Positions 8,511 through 19,658 of a stretch of DNA of 64,000 nucleotides are shown piece by piece. Location: NCBI RefSeq assembly GCF_020103725.1, contig NZ_JAHXBG010000008.1:62001-126000 (forward strand). The letters run 5' to 3'. The stretch comes from Hyalangium gracile (GTDB lineage: Bacteria > Myxococcota > Myxococcia > Myxococcales > Myxococcaceae). Position 1 is the stretch's first letter, and every line of letters begins with the position of its first letter. The position numbers and the translations under genes are program-made. The notes beneath the pieces were generated by a model. It was not told the DNA's origin. It saw only the letters and a list, made by a program, of their open reading frames with translations, and searched no databases.

Positions 8511-8670
8511 TGGTTCATCCAAGCTGGGGCGGGTGGCGCCCCGGGGTGTTGCGTGAAGAAAAACCTTTAGATTTCAGGTGCTTGTCGAGGAAAGAAGAAG
8601 ATCGAAAGCAGCCGGCCAAGCCTAATCATGGACTTCGGGTGCTTCAAGGCGTCCGCTGCTCGGTATCGAT

Positions 8671-8684
8671 CAGGAACGTTCCTG
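8671..8684. promoter_or_regulatory. 14-bp perfect palindrome upstream of the S41 protease gene
   Basis: CAGGAAC followed directly by GTTCCTG lies in the 245-base gap between the protease start and the stop of the EI24 gene. It could bind a dimeric repressor controlling the protease. The rest of the gap shows a T-rich patch on the minus strand but no clear promoter. Confidence 0.35.
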
Positions 8685-8755
8685 GGAGGCACTGCGTTCC
8701 CGGGGGCCATTGGAGGCAGGGGGCGTCTTCCAGCGGAGACACCTGGGGCGGGCGT

Positions 8756-9568
8756 TTATTTCAGGAGCGGGTCGGGGTCGGGGGGCGGGGGCAGCTGCCC
8801 CGCGGCCACCAGGCCCCGGTAGAGCAGCGTCCCGGCGACGATGGCCACCGGCAGGAAGAAGGTGTTGAGGACGGGCACCCAGAGCAGCAGGTAGACGCCC
8901 GCGCCGAACCCCAGGCAGAGGGCCGTGCGCTGCCGCAGCATTCGACGCACCTCGGCAAAGGGGTAGAGGTGGCGCGTCATGGGCCCGGCCAGGTGCTCGC
9001 CGGCCATCCACATCATGCTCCACAGGCTGCCCAGCACGGTCCACAGGATGCTGCCTGCGACGGGGATCAGGTTCAGGGGCAGGAGCACGAGCAGCCCCAG
9101 CAGCAGGAAGAAGATGCGGGCCAGGGTGTGTGCGATTCCCGTCACCAGCCCCCGGAGGAAGCCCCCCAGGCTGAAGGGCGGGGAGGGCGGGCCGCCGCAC
9201 AGCTCCTCGGTCGTCTCGGACAGCGGGTCCTGCAGCGGCGCCAGGAGCAGGGGCGGGACGGTGTTGGCGCCCACCACCAGGAGCACGACGAAGGTGAGGG
9301 TCAGCACCGCGTACCACGCGGCCTTGCCGTACCAGGCCTCCGGGCGGGCGAAGAAGCTGCCGACCAGCTCCGGGGTGTAGCGCCACAGCAGCGCCACCAG
9401 TCCTACCAGGGCCACCAGCGTGACGAGGGCGCACAGGGCCGACAGGAGGAAGAGCTTGCCGGAGCGGAAGATGAGGCCGAAGGCGCGCCCCAGCAACCCG
9501 ACTCCCTGGAAGAAGTCCTTGAGGGAGGGGCGGGCGGCGATCTGCGGGACCAGGGAGGGTGGATTCAT
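8756..9568 (-). CDS. EI24 / CysZ-like integral membrane protein
   Basis: 270 residues from ATG 9568. The N-terminal motif with FFQGVGLLGRAFGLIF then LFLLSALCALVTLVAL is typical of EI24-domain proteins. At least five membrane segments are visible (about residues 42-64, 86-110, 138-170, 172-192, 218-250). Conserved features include PPLLLAPLQDPLSE and LNLIPVAGSILW. E. coli CysZ imports sulfate; distant EI24 members have unknown roles. It is divergent from gshA, 59 bases between starts. A link between sulfate uptake and glutathione synthesis is tempting but unproven. Confidence 0.8.
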   Translation of the reverse strand: MNPPSLVPQIAARPSLKDFFQGVGLLGRAFGLIFRSGKLFLLSALCALVTLVALVGLVALLWRYTPELVGSFFARPEAWYGKAAWYAVLTLTFVVLLVVGANTVPPLLLAPLQDPLSETTEELCGGPPSPPFSLGGFLRGLVTGIAHTLARIFFLLLGLLVLLPLNLIPVAGSILWTVLGSLWSMMWMAGEHLAGPMTRHLYPFAEVRRMLRQRTALCLGFGAGVYLLLWVPVLNTFFLPVAIVAGTLLYRGLVAAGQLPPPPDPDPLLK

Positions 9569-9612
9569 CCGGGGGGCGGTGCGTAATTGGGAGCGACGGG
9601 TTCAACGCACGT

Positions 9613-9618
9613 TATATA
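9613..9618 (+). promoter_or_regulatory. TATA-like -10 element for gshA
   Basis: TATATA ends nine bases before the gshA ATG at 9628 and there is no Shine-Dalgarno sequence in between. If used as a -10, the mRNA would start within a few bases of the ATG. No good -35 at 17-18 bases was found (TTGGGA is 20 bases away). Confidence 0.35.
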
Positions 9619-9627
9619 GGCGCGGCC

Positions 9628-10968
9628 ATGTCCCTGGATCTCAAACGAGCGGTCGCCCAACCCATTACCTCCGTTGACGCGCTGGTGGACGTGTTCCGGG
9701 AGGCGGAGAAACCCCGGGCCGAGCACCGGCTGGGCATCGAGCACGAGAAGTTCGTCTACCCCAAGGCGGTGGCGAAGCCCGTGCCCTACGAGGGGCCGTC
9801 GGGCATCGGGGCGCTGCTGGAGAAGATGGCGGCGGGGGGCGGCTACACCCCGTTCCGCGAGACGCCGGACTCGCCTGTCATTGCGCTCCAGCGGGGCATG
9901 GAGACGGTGTCCCTGGAGCCGGGCGGGCAGCTCGAGCTGTCCGGAAGTCCCTTCTTCACCGCGCGTGAGGCCCACGCGGAGAACCTGCGGCACCTGGCCG
10001 AGGCGAAGGCCGCCGGCGATTCGCTCGGGCTGCAGCTGGTGGCGCTGGGGTACCGGCCCTTCGGTACGACGGCGGACATCCCGTGGATGCCGAAGACCCG
10101 GTACAAGGTGATGCGGCGCACGCTGCCGGAGCGCGGGCGGCTGGCGCTGAACATGATGCTGAACACCTCGACGGGGCAGGCCTCGTACGACTGGGCGGAC
10201 GAGGAGGACTGTGTCCGCAAGACGGTGCTGGTGGCGCGGCTGGCCCCGCTGATGGTGGCCCTGTACGCCAACAGCCCGCTGGTGGAGGGCAAGCCCTCGG
10301 GGTGGATGACGTTCCGCAGCCGCGTCTGGGAGGAGGTGGATCCCACCCGCTGTGGCTACCTGCCGGCGTTCTTCGACGGCTCCTTCTCCTACCGGGCCTA
10401 CGTGGAGTGGGCGCTGGATGCGCCGCTGCTCTTCCTGCGCCGGCGTGGGGAGTACCTCCACCCGAAGCTCTCGTTCCGCCAGCTCCTGAAGGAGGGCTTC
10501 GAGGGCCAGCCGGCGGACATGGGCGACTGGACGGACCACCTGTCCACGCTGTTCCCCGAGGTGCGGCTCAAGAAGGTCATCGAGGTGCGCGGCGCGGACT
10601 GCGTGTCGGCGGAGATGACGGGGGCGCTCGGCGCGCTGTGGCGCGGGCTGCTGTACGACAGGACGGCGCTGGAGGAGGGCGAGCGGCTGCTGCCGAAGCT
10701 GTCCTTCACCGAGCACCAGGCCTTCCATCAGACGGCGCGGCAGCAGGGGCTGGCCGGACGGCTGGGCCAGCAGGAGCTGCACCGGCTCACCGCGGAGATG
10801 GTGGCGATTGCGCGCCGTGGGCTGGAGCGGCTGGATCCGCGGGATGCGCCGCTGCTGGAGCCGCTGGCGCGGGTGGCGGCCTCGGGTCGGTCGCCGGCCC
10901 AGGCGGTATTGGATGCCTGGGAGAAGGACCCGCGCCCGGAGGCGCTGCTGTCGCGCTTCACGCTCTAG
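9628..10968 (+). CDS. gshA: glutamate-cysteine ligase (GCS2, plant/alphaproteobacterial type)
   Basis: 446 residues from ATG 9628 (MSLDLKRAV). The start is supported by the family-typical beginning and by the divergent gene. Motifs: LGIEHEKFVY (nucleotide/metal site), SLEPGGQLELSG (Glu/Gln ligands), YRPFGTTADIPWMPKTRY and LNMMLNTSTGQASYDW, all characteristic of GCS2 enzymes. It catalyses ATP-dependent formation of gamma-glutamylcysteine, the first step of glutathione synthesis, in the cytoplasm. gshB is not adjacent. It converges on the second barrel gene with only 24 bases between stops. Confidence 0.93.
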   Translation: MSLDLKRAVAQPITSVDALVDVFREAEKPRAEHRLGIEHEKFVYPKAVAKPVPYEGPSGIGALLEKMAAGGGYTPFRETPDSPVIALQRGMETVSLEPGGQLELSGSPFFTAREAHAENLRHLAEAKAAGDSLGLQLVALGYRPFGTTADIPWMPKTRYKVMRRTLPERGRLALNMMLNTSTGQASYDWADEEDCVRKTVLVARLAPLMVALYANSPLVEGKPSGWMTFRSRVWEEVDPTRCGYLPAFFDGSFSYRAYVEWALDAPLLFLRRRGEYLHPKLSFRQLLKEGFEGQPADMGDWTDHLSTLFPEVRLKKVIEVRGADCVSAEMTGALGALWRGLLYDRTALEEGERLLPKLSFTEHQAFHQTARQQGLAGRLGQQELHRLTAEMVAIARRGLERLDPRDAPLLEPLARVAASGRSPAQAVLDAWEKDPRPEALLSRFTL

Positions 10969-10992
10969 GCGCGGGTCGGAGGCCGGGGCGGG

Positions 10993-11613
10993 CTAGAAGC
11001 GTCCGCCCAGGGTGACGCTGGCGTTGAGCAGGTTGCCGCCGTTGTTGCCGGGGAAGGCGTCGTCGGCGAAGCCCTCGTTGAACATCAGCCGGTAGGTGGC
11101 TCGCGCTCCGGCGAAGATGTTGCCGAAGTTGTAGTCCAAGCCCGCGGCGAGGGGCACTTCCTGGGTGATGTCGTTGTCGAACACCGCCTCCGCGCCATCG
11201 CTGGCGTTGAAGTAGCTCAGGCCCACGCCCGCGCCGACGAAGGGCCGCCAGTGCCGCTCGATGAGCGGGCCGGCCTTGGCCAGCAGGCCCACGTTGTGGC
11301 GGTAGAGCGCCTCTCCGTCGCCCACGAGCGTGTCATTGATGGGGAGACGCTGTCCCTCGTAGCCCACCTCGACTCCGAGCAGGGGGTAGATCTGCGCTCC
11401 CGCCGCGATGCCCAGGAGCGGACCTGTGTCGAGCTGGTCTCCGATGTCGCCCGTCATCCCTCCCAGGCCGAGCCGGACATCCAGCCCCACTCGAGGCTCC
11501 TGCTCGTCGAGCTTGAGCCTGCTGCCCACCTCCGTGGCTTCCACCGCCAGCGCCGGGCCCGCGCACAGCACGAGGGCTGCCGCCAGGCCTCCCATCACCG
11601 AACGAATCGTCAT
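10993..11613 (-). CDS. small outer-membrane beta-barrel protein
   Basis: 206 residues from ATG 11613, which has GGAGG five bases ahead; the GTG immediately upstream is less likely. The signal peptide (GGLAAALVLCAGPALA) is cleaved before VEATEV. The body has alternating beta strands (VGLDVRLGLGGMTGDIG, GAQIYPLLGVEVGYEGQ, FVGAGVGLSYFNASDG, LDYNFGNIFAGARATYRLMF) and ends in LGGRF with a terminal Phe, the outer-membrane insertion signature. It resembles eight-stranded OmpW/OmpX-like barrels. No function can be assigned. Confidence 0.75.
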   Translation of the reverse strand: MTIRSVMGGLAAALVLCAGPALAVEATEVGSRLKLDEQEPRVGLDVRLGLGGMTGDIGDQLDTGPLLGIAAGAQIYPLLGVEVGYEGQRLPINDTLVGDGEALYRHNVGLLAKAGPLIERHWRPFVGAGVGLSYFNASDGAEAVFDNDITQEVPLAAGLDYNFGNIFAGARATYRLMFNEGFADDAFPGNNGGNLLNASVTLGGRF

Positions 11614-11777
11614 CACGTCCTCCCGAAATGTGATTCAGGGGACAATCTCTGGACCCGCCCTTCTCAGGGGAAGAGGCGGCACAGGTGGGAGCCGCTCGAG
11701 GGGTGGCGCGTGCGCGAGGTGCCCGAGGTGGAGGGCCGAGGCCCGACTGCTCGCATGCGGCGCGAGGGAGGGGGCGC

Positions 11778-14540
11778 CTACTTCTTCCCGAAGAGCTTTC
11801 GCAGCCCGGAGAAGAGCCCGGCGGGGCTCTCCTTGGTCTCGGTCGCGAAGGGAGAGCGGGCGATGAGGGCCTCTCGGGCCGCGTCGTCCAGCTCCTCCGT
11901 GGCGAGCGTCACCGGCTGCCGCTTCGCTCCAGGCAGCGTGGCCGCCAGCGAGAGGGTGCCGTCCTGGGACAGCGAGAAGTGGATCTCCGCCTCACCCGCG
12001 CGCTCGAGCTGGAAGTGGAGCGCTCCGAGGTACTCGTTCTCGGAGGTGACGGGAGAGGACCCCTGGAAGAGGGCCAGCGAGAGCGGGCCCGGGGTGACGG
12101 GGATGACGAGCGTCTTGTCGGCGGGCAGGCGCGTGTTGCGCTCGAAGACGCGGCGGAGGCCTCCTCCGCGCTCCGCCACGCCGAGCGGGACGGAGAGGAC
12201 GTCCGACACGGTGGCGCCCGGCTTGCCGGAAGCGATCTGCAGCAGCGAGTGACCCAGCAGCGCCGCGCCGAGCGCCACGGCGCCGAGCGGATCCACGTCC
12301 GAGCGCACCGGCACGCCCAGGCTCTCCTCGAGCCGCCGCCGCACCAGCGGAGCCCGGCTCTGGCCGCCCACCAGCACCACCGCGTCGAGCCCCTGCGGCG
12401 TGAGCGAGCTGGACTCGAGCACCTCGCGGGTGGCCTCCGTCACGCGCTGGGCGAGATCCGCGGTGAGCGCCTCCACGCGCTCGCGGTTGAGGGTGGGGCC
12501 GGTGCCTTCCCGGAGCCGGACGGGAGCCTCCTCCTGCTCGCTGAGGAGCACCTTGGCGGACTCGGCCGCGGCGCGCAGCGGGCCCCACTCGAGGGCCGCT
12601 TCCGAGGAGGAGGCCGCACCCTGGGAGCGAAGCTCGCTGACCAGGGCCTCGGTGATGCGCGCGTCGAAGTCCATGCCCCCGAGCGTCGGATCGCTGCCGG
12701 TGGTGACGACCTCGAGGTCATCTCCGGTCACCTGCACGACGGAGACCTCGAAGCCCCCTCCGCCCAGGTCCAGCACGAGGACGCGCTTGCGAGCCAGCCC
12801 CCGGCCATGCCCGTAGGCGAGCGTGGCCGCGGCGGGCGCATTGAGGATGCGCAGGATGGTGAGGCCGGCGCGCTCGGCCGCCTCGCGCAGGGCGGCACGC
12901 TGGCGGGCATCGAAGTAGGCGGGGACGCACAGCACCGCGCGCGTCGGCTCGCGGCCGAGGAACGCGGTGGCGGCGGACTTGAGCTCACGCAGGATCTGGG
13001 CGGCGTAGTCCGTGAGCGGGACGACGCGCCCGTTCAGCTCGATGCCCGCGTCGCCGCGCGGATCGGCCGCGACGGCGTAGGGGAGCCCCACGAAGCCGCG
13101 CAGTCGAGGAGAACGCGCGCGAAGCCCGAGCAGGCGCTTGAGGCCCACGGCGGCATGGCGAGGCGCGCGCTCGGCCTCGGCGATCGCCGCCGCCCCGACC
13201 AGCACCTGGCCCGAGGCATCCACGGCGAGCGCGGAGGGGAGGCTGCGGCTGTCTGAGCCCGGGATGGGGACGAGCCGGACCTCTCCCTCATGGAACACCG
13301 CGACGCGGGCCTGCGAGGTGCCCACGTCGATGCCGAGCACCACCTCGGGCAAGGAGGGCGCCACGGGAGCAGCGACGGGCACCTCGAGCACGGTCCTCCG
13401 ACGGCTCCTGCCCTCGAGGCCTCGACCCGGGGGCTCCGGAGTACGCGGCTCGGGAGGCAGGGAGGGCGCCGCCGGCTGACGAGCGCCGGGAGGCTCGACA
13501 GGAAGAGCCGGGGCAGGCGTGGCGGAGGCGGGAGCCGCGGGAGCGAGCGTGGGAGCCGGCTCGACAGGAAGAGCCGGGGCAGGCGCGGCGGGGGCGGGAG
13601 CTGCGGGAGCGGGCGTGGGAGTCGGCTCGACCCGCGCGCTGGGAGGACTGACGCTGGTGGGGGGAACTGGCGGCGCGGGAGGTGGAGCCGCCGCCACCTC
13701 GGACAGCGCGGCGCTGAGCGAGGGGAGCGGTGTGGCGGGAGCCGGAAGAGGCTTCGCGGGAGTCTGACTCCTGGGCGGTGGCTCCGCGCGAGGTACCGGT
13801 GCTGGAACCGCGGGAGCGGACGCCTCCTGAGCCCTGGCGGGAGTCGGAGGTGCCAGTGGTGGCTCCACGGGCGGAGCCGAGGGAGCGGTTGGCGAGGGAA
13901 TCGCCCACATCCGAACCGTCGGAGCCTTGGGCTCCTGAACCGGCGCCGAGCGCTGGACGGGGGCGGCGGGAGGCGCGGCGGGGGGAGCCGCCGGAGGAGC
14001 AGGCGGCGTGGCCTGTGGAGGCGCGGGCGCGGTGGGAGGCGGAGCCGTCCGACGCACCATTCCCGGAGGAGGGGCCACGGGTCGAGGCGTCGGCGGGCTC
14101 GGAGCCGAAGCAGGAGCGGGAGCAGACGCGGGCACCGCGGGCAGGCGCATCGACACGGCCGGCGGCGGAGTCGCTACCGGAGCTGGCACCGGAGGAGGAG
14201 TCGCCACCTGCGGAGAAGGCGGTTCCGCGCGCCGTGCCACCACGCGATCGATGAGGGCCTTGCTCGCCGCATCCAGCTTCGCGAAGCGCACGGTCATGCC
14301 CGAGCGTCCGCCACCCTCATCGGCCTGGGCCTTCACGACGATGCCCTCGCCGCGCAGCAGCCGGGTGCCGTCGGCGAGGATGAACTCGAACGCGATCGCG
14401 GTGCCCTCTTCCTTGAGGGCCCGGGTGGCGATGAACACACCGCCACGCCCCACGTTCGAGCCGTACTTGTCGATGAACTCCTCCTCCGTGGTGTACGGGA
14501 GGCGGATGCGCAACGGGAGGAGCTTGGGCGCGACCGTCAC
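11778..14540 (-). CDS. PilZ-like (TIGR02266) domain fused to an Hsp70/DnaK-like ATPase
   Basis: 920 residues, GTG start at 14540. Residues 1-100 are a PilZ-like domain of the myxobacterial TIGR02266 type (GSNVGRGGVFIAT, then GMTVRFAKLD). The classical RxxxR c-di-GMP motif is not obvious. Residues about 105-395 are a Pro/Ala-rich linker. From residue 400 an Hsp70 nucleotide-binding domain follows: VLGIDVGTSQARVAVF (phosphate 1), LCVPAYFDARQRAALREAA, VLVLDLGGGGFEVSVV (phosphate 2) and VVLVGGQSRAPLV. After it comes a short beta substrate-binding part without the full DnaK lid. It is the last gene of the operon alaS - lipoprotein - this gene. The role is unknown; a chaperone gated by a second messenger or protein partner is inference. 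Confidence 0.85.
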   Translation of the reverse strand: MTVAPKLLPLRIRLPYTTEEEFIDKYGSNVGRGGVFIATRALKEEGTAIAFEFILADGTRLLRGEGIVVKAQADEGGGRSGMTVRFAKLDAASKALIDRVVARRAEPPSPQVATPPPVPAPVATPPPAVSMRLPAVPASAPAPASAPSPPTPRPVAPPPGMVRRTAPPPTAPAPPQATPPAPPAAPPAAPPAAPVQRSAPVQEPKAPTVRMWAIPSPTAPSAPPVEPPLAPPTPARAQEASAPAVPAPVPRAEPPPRSQTPAKPLPAPATPLPSLSAALSEVAAAPPPAPPVPPTSVSPPSARVEPTPTPAPAAPAPAAPAPALPVEPAPTLAPAAPASATPAPALPVEPPGARQPAAPSLPPEPRTPEPPGRGLEGRSRRRTVLEVPVAAPVAPSLPEVVLGIDVGTSQARVAVFHEGEVRLVPIPGSDSRSLPSALAVDASGQVLVGAAAIAEAERAPRHAAVGLKRLLGLRARSPRLRGFVGLPYAVAADPRGDAGIELNGRVVPLTDYAAQILRELKSAATAFLGREPTRAVLCVPAYFDARQRAALREAAERAGLTILRILNAPAAATLAYGHGRGLARKRVLVLDLGGGGFEVSVVQVTGDDLEVVTTGSDPTLGGMDFDARITEALVSELRSQGAASSSEAALEWGPLRAAAESAKVLLSEQEEAPVRLREGTGPTLNRERVEALTADLAQRVTEATREVLESSSLTPQGLDAVVLVGGQSRAPLVRRRLEESLGVPVRSDVDPLGAVALGAALLGHSLLQIASGKPGATVSDVLSVPLGVAERGGGLRRVFERNTRLPADKTLVIPVTPGPLSLALFQGSSPVTSENEYLGALHFQLERAGEAEIHFSLSQDGTLSLAATLPGAKRQPVTLATEELDDAAREALIARSPFATETKESPAGLFSGLRKLFGKK

Positions 14541-14562
14541 CGTTCACCGCCTCACGAGGAGC

Positions 14563-15194
14563 TCACCGGAGCGCGAGGCGGACGTCCCCGCTGCTCGCCG
14601 GAAGCACCAGCGTCAGGCCGGAGTCGAGGGCCTTGGGAGGGATTTCGAAGAAGAGCACCACCTCGGCACGCTCCTGGGGGCCCCAGGTGTGCGCCAGCTC
14701 GCGCGTCCCCGCGGCGATCTGCGCATCCCGCGCCACCGCATGCTCCTTGCCCTCCGCGTCCACCAGCCGAGCCTTGTCCAGCGCCAGGGGCGCCGGCGCC
14801 GCGCCCACGTTCTGGGCGATGAGCTGCACGCGCAGGAAGAGCTCCTCGGTGGTGAGGCTCAGCTTTCCTCCTTTGACCGAGTGCGAGGACTCCAAGGCCA
14901 TGAGCTTCATGGCCACCGAGTCCACATGGATGGTGTCGTTGGGCTCGGGCAGCTTCAGCTTCTGCCCGGCGGCGGACTCGTCCGCCGTGGCCAGATCCGC
15001 CAGCTTCGCGTTGGGATCCTCGGGCGGCTGGAGCTGAGGAGGGGGCGCCGCGGGCACCCCTCCCTTGTTGACGCGCTCGGCCTCGGCCCGCAGCTTGGCC
15101 AGGGTGCGGTCATCCCGGGGCGGTTCCTCCTCCTTCGTGCAGCCCCACGCGAGGGCCGCCGCCAGGAGCATCCAGGAGGGGGAAGGGCGCCCGC

Positions 15195-15198
<4 letters not shown>
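14563..15198 (-). CDS. lipoprotein of unknown function (DUF4352-like)
   Basis: 211 residues from ATG 15198, which overlaps the alaS stop as ATGA, so it is probably translationally coupled. A type II signal peptide ends in the lipobox LAWGC; the next residues (TKEEE) contain no Asp at +2, favouring the outer membrane. After a charged, Pro-rich segment comes a beta-sandwich-like region (LFLRVQLIAQNVGAAPAPL, LVDAEGKEHAVARDAQ, ERAEVVLFFEIPPKAL) similar in layout to DUF4352 domains. The partner and role are unknown. The PilZ/Hsp70 gene follows after 22 bases. Confidence 0.7.
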
Positions 15199-17882
<2,684 letters not shown>

Positions 17883-18060
17883 GGTGTGGGTATATGCCAC
17901 AAGAGGGCGCCCCGCAGGAGTTCTTGCTCACCTGTGGCCCCCCAGCCGGGCAGCCGAGCGGCGGGGGAGGGCGGGAGCCCCGTGCGCAAGGGCCGGGTAG
18001 GGAAGACTGGGAGATCATTCCAGCGGGCGGGCCCGGTGCGCTAGACTGCCGGGCCACCCC

Positions 18061-18792
18061 ATGCGGTTGCTGACCATTGCGCTCCTGCTGTTGGCCCTGC
18101 CTGCCCTGGCGCAGGTGGATGCCCGCGTGGCCTTCCTCACGAAGCAGCTCGAGAAGGGCAAGGATCCCCGCGCCCGCTCCCAGGCGGCCCTGGTGCTGGG
18201 CGCCACCGAGGAGCCCGAGGCCGTCCAGCCCTTGTGCACGGGGCTGGGGGATGCCAGCGAGCTGGTCCGCGCCGCCGCCGCCAAGGGGCTGGCCACGCTG
18301 CGGGAGATGGCCGGGCTGGACTGCCTGAAGAAGCACAAGGAGACGGACGCGGCCACCCTGGTGGCCGTCCGCGAGGCCATCAAGGCGCTCGAGGACTTCA
18401 AGGCCCGGCCCCCGCGCATCTACGTGGACTTCACCGGCGTGAAGGACAAGACCGGCGCGCTGCCGGCGCAGCTGGTGAAGGTCACCGAGGAGCGCCTCAA
18501 GCGGCGGCTCATCCAGGCCGGCGCGCTGCTGGCTCCAGCCAAGGAGCCGAAGAAGGCCGCCCAGGGCGTCCTCAAGAAGCACAACATCTCCGGCTTCCGC
18601 CTCAGCGCGGAGATCCAGACCACCGAGAGCGGAGGGTTGCGTATCGCACTTCTCTGCCTCAGCTATCCGGATCTGGCCCTGCTCGGTCAGGTAGACGTGC
18701 AGGCGAGCGGAGCCGGTCCCGAAGACCTCCTCAAGGCGCTGGTGCCCAAGGCCATCCAGGACGTCGCGCAAACCTTCGAGTGGAAGACATGA
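18061..18792 (+). CDS. secreted HEAT-repeat protein
   Basis: 243 residues from ATG 18061, with a signal peptide (LLTIALLLLALPALAQ). Residues about 25-115 form HEAT-like helical pairs (DPRARSQAALVLGATEEPEAV; ASELVRAAAAKGLATLREM). The C-terminal part (RIYVDFTGVKDKTG ... ALLCLSYPDLALLGQVDVQ) is alpha/beta and resembles periplasmic domains that bind or assemble at the envelope. It is predicted periplasmic. The stop overlaps the next ATG (ATGA), so the two products probably act together. A weak -10-like TAGACT lies at 18042-18047. Confidence 0.7.
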   Translation: MRLLTIALLLLALPALAQVDARVAFLTKQLEKGKDPRARSQAALVLGATEEPEAVQPLCTGLGDASELVRAAAAKGLATLREMAGLDCLKKHKETDAATLVAVREAIKALEDFKARPPRIYVDFTGVKDKTGALPAQLVKVTEERLKRRLIQAGALLAPAKEPKKAAQGVLKKHNISGFRLSAEIQTTESGGLRIALLCLSYPDLALLGQVDVQASGAGPEDLLKALVPKAIQDVAQTFEWKT

Positions 18793-19520
18793 GAGACAAC
18801 TCCCAACAGGACGGCAGCAAGAAGCGCCGGTGGCGCAACTTCCTCATCGAGCCGAAGTTCCAGCTCAAGTTCGCGGCCTACCTCATCGCCGTGACGCTGG
18901 TGGTGGCGGCGGTGCTGGGGGTGTTCCTCTTCAAGAACACGCAGGCGCTGCTGGACGAGGCCAGCCACTCGCTGGAGGCCCGCTCGCGCGCCGCGGAGGC
19001 CAGCCGCGAGCTGTCCAACACCGCCCTGTCCAACGAGCTCATCAAGAAGATGGGGGACCCCGTCTTCGTGGCGCAGCTGCAGTCCACCTCGAAGGCCATC
19101 GACGAGCGCTACGAGGCCGAGCGGACCGCCATCGTCGCCCAGCGCGAGGCGCTGGTGCAGCGCCAGCGCACCCTGTGGCTGGTGTTCTCGGGCACGCTGA
19201 TCGGGTTCCTCGTCTTCGTCTCGCTGACCACCATCGTGCTCACCCACCGGGTGGCCGGGCCGCTGATGCGCATCCGCCGCATGGTGAAGGACGTGGCCGC
19301 CGGGCAGATCCGTCCGCCGCCCTATGGCCTGCGCGAGACGGACGAGCTCAAGGACATCTTCGACGCCACGCGTGGCATGATGCACGTGCTGCGCAAGCAG
19401 CACGAGGATGACGTGCTGGTCATCTCGCACGCGCTGGAGCGCGCGCAGGCGGAGGGGGTCAAGGGCGAGTGGGTCGACGACCTGCGCACCCTGGAGTCCC
19501 GTATCCGGGGCCGGCTCTGA
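18789..19520 (+). CDS. two-helix membrane protein with HAMP domain
   Basis: 243 residues from ATG 18789, overlapping the upstream stop by four bases. TM1 is at about 28-50 (FAAYLIAVTLVVAAVLGVFL) and TM2 at about 125-147 (LWLVFSGTLIGFLVFVSLTT), enclosing a coiled-coil periplasmic loop. A HAMP linker follows (HRVAGPLMRIRRMVKDVAAG; LRETDELKDIF), then a short helical tail. There is no kinase, cyclase or methyl-accepting domain, so it is a HAMP-only sensor or adaptor. With the HEAT protein it forms a two-gene membrane module; its output partner is not evident. Confidence 0.75.
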   Translation: MRDNSQQDGSKKRRWRNFLIEPKFQLKFAAYLIAVTLVVAAVLGVFLFKNTQALLDEASHSLEARSRAAEASRELSNTALSNELIKKMGDPVFVAQLQSTSKAIDERYEAERTAIVAQREALVQRQRTLWLVFSGTLIGFLVFVSLTTIVLTHRVAGPLMRIRRMVKDVAAGQIRPPPYGLRETDELKDIFDATRGMMHVLRKQHEDDVLVISHALERAQAEGVKGEWVDDLRTLESRIRGRL

Positions 19521-19641
19521 CGCCCGAGCCGGGACGCGGCGGCTGACGTCTAAGCGACGCTCCGTGAATTCCGCGCCGCTTGGCTGTTGTCAGGAAGGCA
19601 TTCGCTGCGCATTAAAGGGGTTCTCCGCCATGAGCTGGCGC

Positions 19642-19658
19642 GGGGGAGGACCTGCTTG
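19642..19658 (+). promoter_or_regulatory. ribosome binding site deciding a TTG start for bphP
   Basis: GGGGGAGGA (19642-19650) stands five bases ahead of TTG 19656, the best start signal in the region. There is no ATG or GTG between this point and the conserved chromophore-binding segment. Confidence 0.7.

Noticed and set aside
5256-8570. A 1104-codon plus-strand frame antisense to the S41 protease
   Set aside because: The minus strand has PDZ and catalytic motifs; the plus frame is a Leu/His/Arg-rich shadow.
19587-19616. TTGTCA with an A+T-rich downstream word as a phytochrome promoter
   Set aside because: The -35 is good but no -10 at 17-19 bases matches more than three of six; too weak to call.
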